From Brachynemurus nebulosus (lineage: Eukaryota; Arthropoda; Insecta; Neuroptera; Myrmeleontidae), in assembly GCA_035578155.1 (NCBI GenBank), contig JAPWDM010000007.1, positions 30,168,413 to 30,232,412 on the forward strand: a stretch of DNA of 64,000 nt. Reading direction: 5' to 3'. The translations under genes were made by a program, and so were the position numbers. The notes beneath the pieces were generated by a model. It did no database searches. It was not told the origin of the DNA and saw only the letters and a program-made list of their open reading frames with translations. Positions 63,705 through 64,000 of the stretch are shown here, in pieces. Numbering within the stretch: position 1 is the stretch's first letter; each line of letters opens with the position of its first letter.

Positions 63705-63928
63705 ATTTAATGAAGATTGCCAATATCCACACTGTGGTTACCGCGAACATCAGACACACTTTCACTGCCAACGTCAAGATTGTGGCTATAGTTTCTGTGA
63801 TAAAACACGGTTCGTACAACATACGGCCCGTCATGAGAGACTGGACACGTTAATGGGTGGAGATTTCCAACAGTATCGTGCGAATTTCCAATGTCGACGA
63901 CAAGACTGTGCTTATACTAATACTTTAG
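63705..63928 (+). CDS. cas: castor exon N: finger 10 and start of finger 11
   Basis: Phase 2 in, phase 1 out. Finger 10: EDCQYPHC, THFHC-x4-C-x12-HTARH. Then GGDFQQYRANFQCRRQDCAY, whose C-x4-C is the first Cys pair of an eleventh finger. The H-x-H-C half must be in the next exon beyond the window: the frame ends at TTAG|GTAGGT, and the last 72 bases are intron. Confidence 0.95.
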
Positions 63929-64000
63929 GTAGGTCCATCGGTCAACTTTAACCTCAATTTTGATGCTACAAACTTGTCTTTTATTCAAAGTCTTTTTTCT

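Overview
The window looks like a piece of an AT-rich insect (at least arthropod) nuclear genome. It carries one protein-coding gene that I recognise with confidence: a plus-strand orthologue of castor (cas; vertebrate CASZ1), a zinc-finger transcription factor known in insects as a late temporal factor in neuroblasts. The first and last parts of the gene lie outside the window. Short introns of 61-138 bp beside very long ones, the neural regulator itself and the crowd of short inverted-repeat transposons all fit an insect; the sequence does not let me name the order or species.

Fourteen coding exons can be joined (3525-4264, 22571-22652, 56551-56734, 56798-56938, 57014-57312, 58399-60040, 60112-60466, 60528-60973, 61112-61356, 61885-61986, 62125-62279, 62351-62912, 62979-63216, 63705-63928). 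Every junction is GT-AG and every phase matches its neighbour. The total is 5,415 nt, exactly 2 + 1,804 codons + 1, without a stop. The protein has a Ser/Pro/Thr-rich N-terminal part, ten complete Castor-type zinc-finger units and the first half of an eleventh, an AT-hook-like basic stretch, Gln-rich linkers, and a long linker between fingers 4 and 5 with a degenerate repeat and PLNLS-type motifs.

The 5' part of the gene is dominated by two huge introns (18.3 kb and 33.9 kb), whereas the finger-coding exons sit packed into the last 7.4 kb. The long introns are a museum of mostly non-autonomous DNA transposons: three copies of a piggyBac-like TTAA element, three families of other TTAA-flanked elements, several hAT-like elements with 8-bp target duplications (one keeps the end of a transposase reading frame), several TA-flanked families, six copies of a family that hosts long AT microsatellites, and a broken non-LTR retrotransposon on the minus strand. 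The most striking structure is a three-level nest at 17154-18607, in which the target duplications and the interrupted sequence show the order of insertion.

I saw no other believable gene, tRNA, rRNA or CRISPR array. The remaining intron sequence is AT-rich and I cannot assign a function to it; conserved enhancers could be there but cannot be seen from one sequence.
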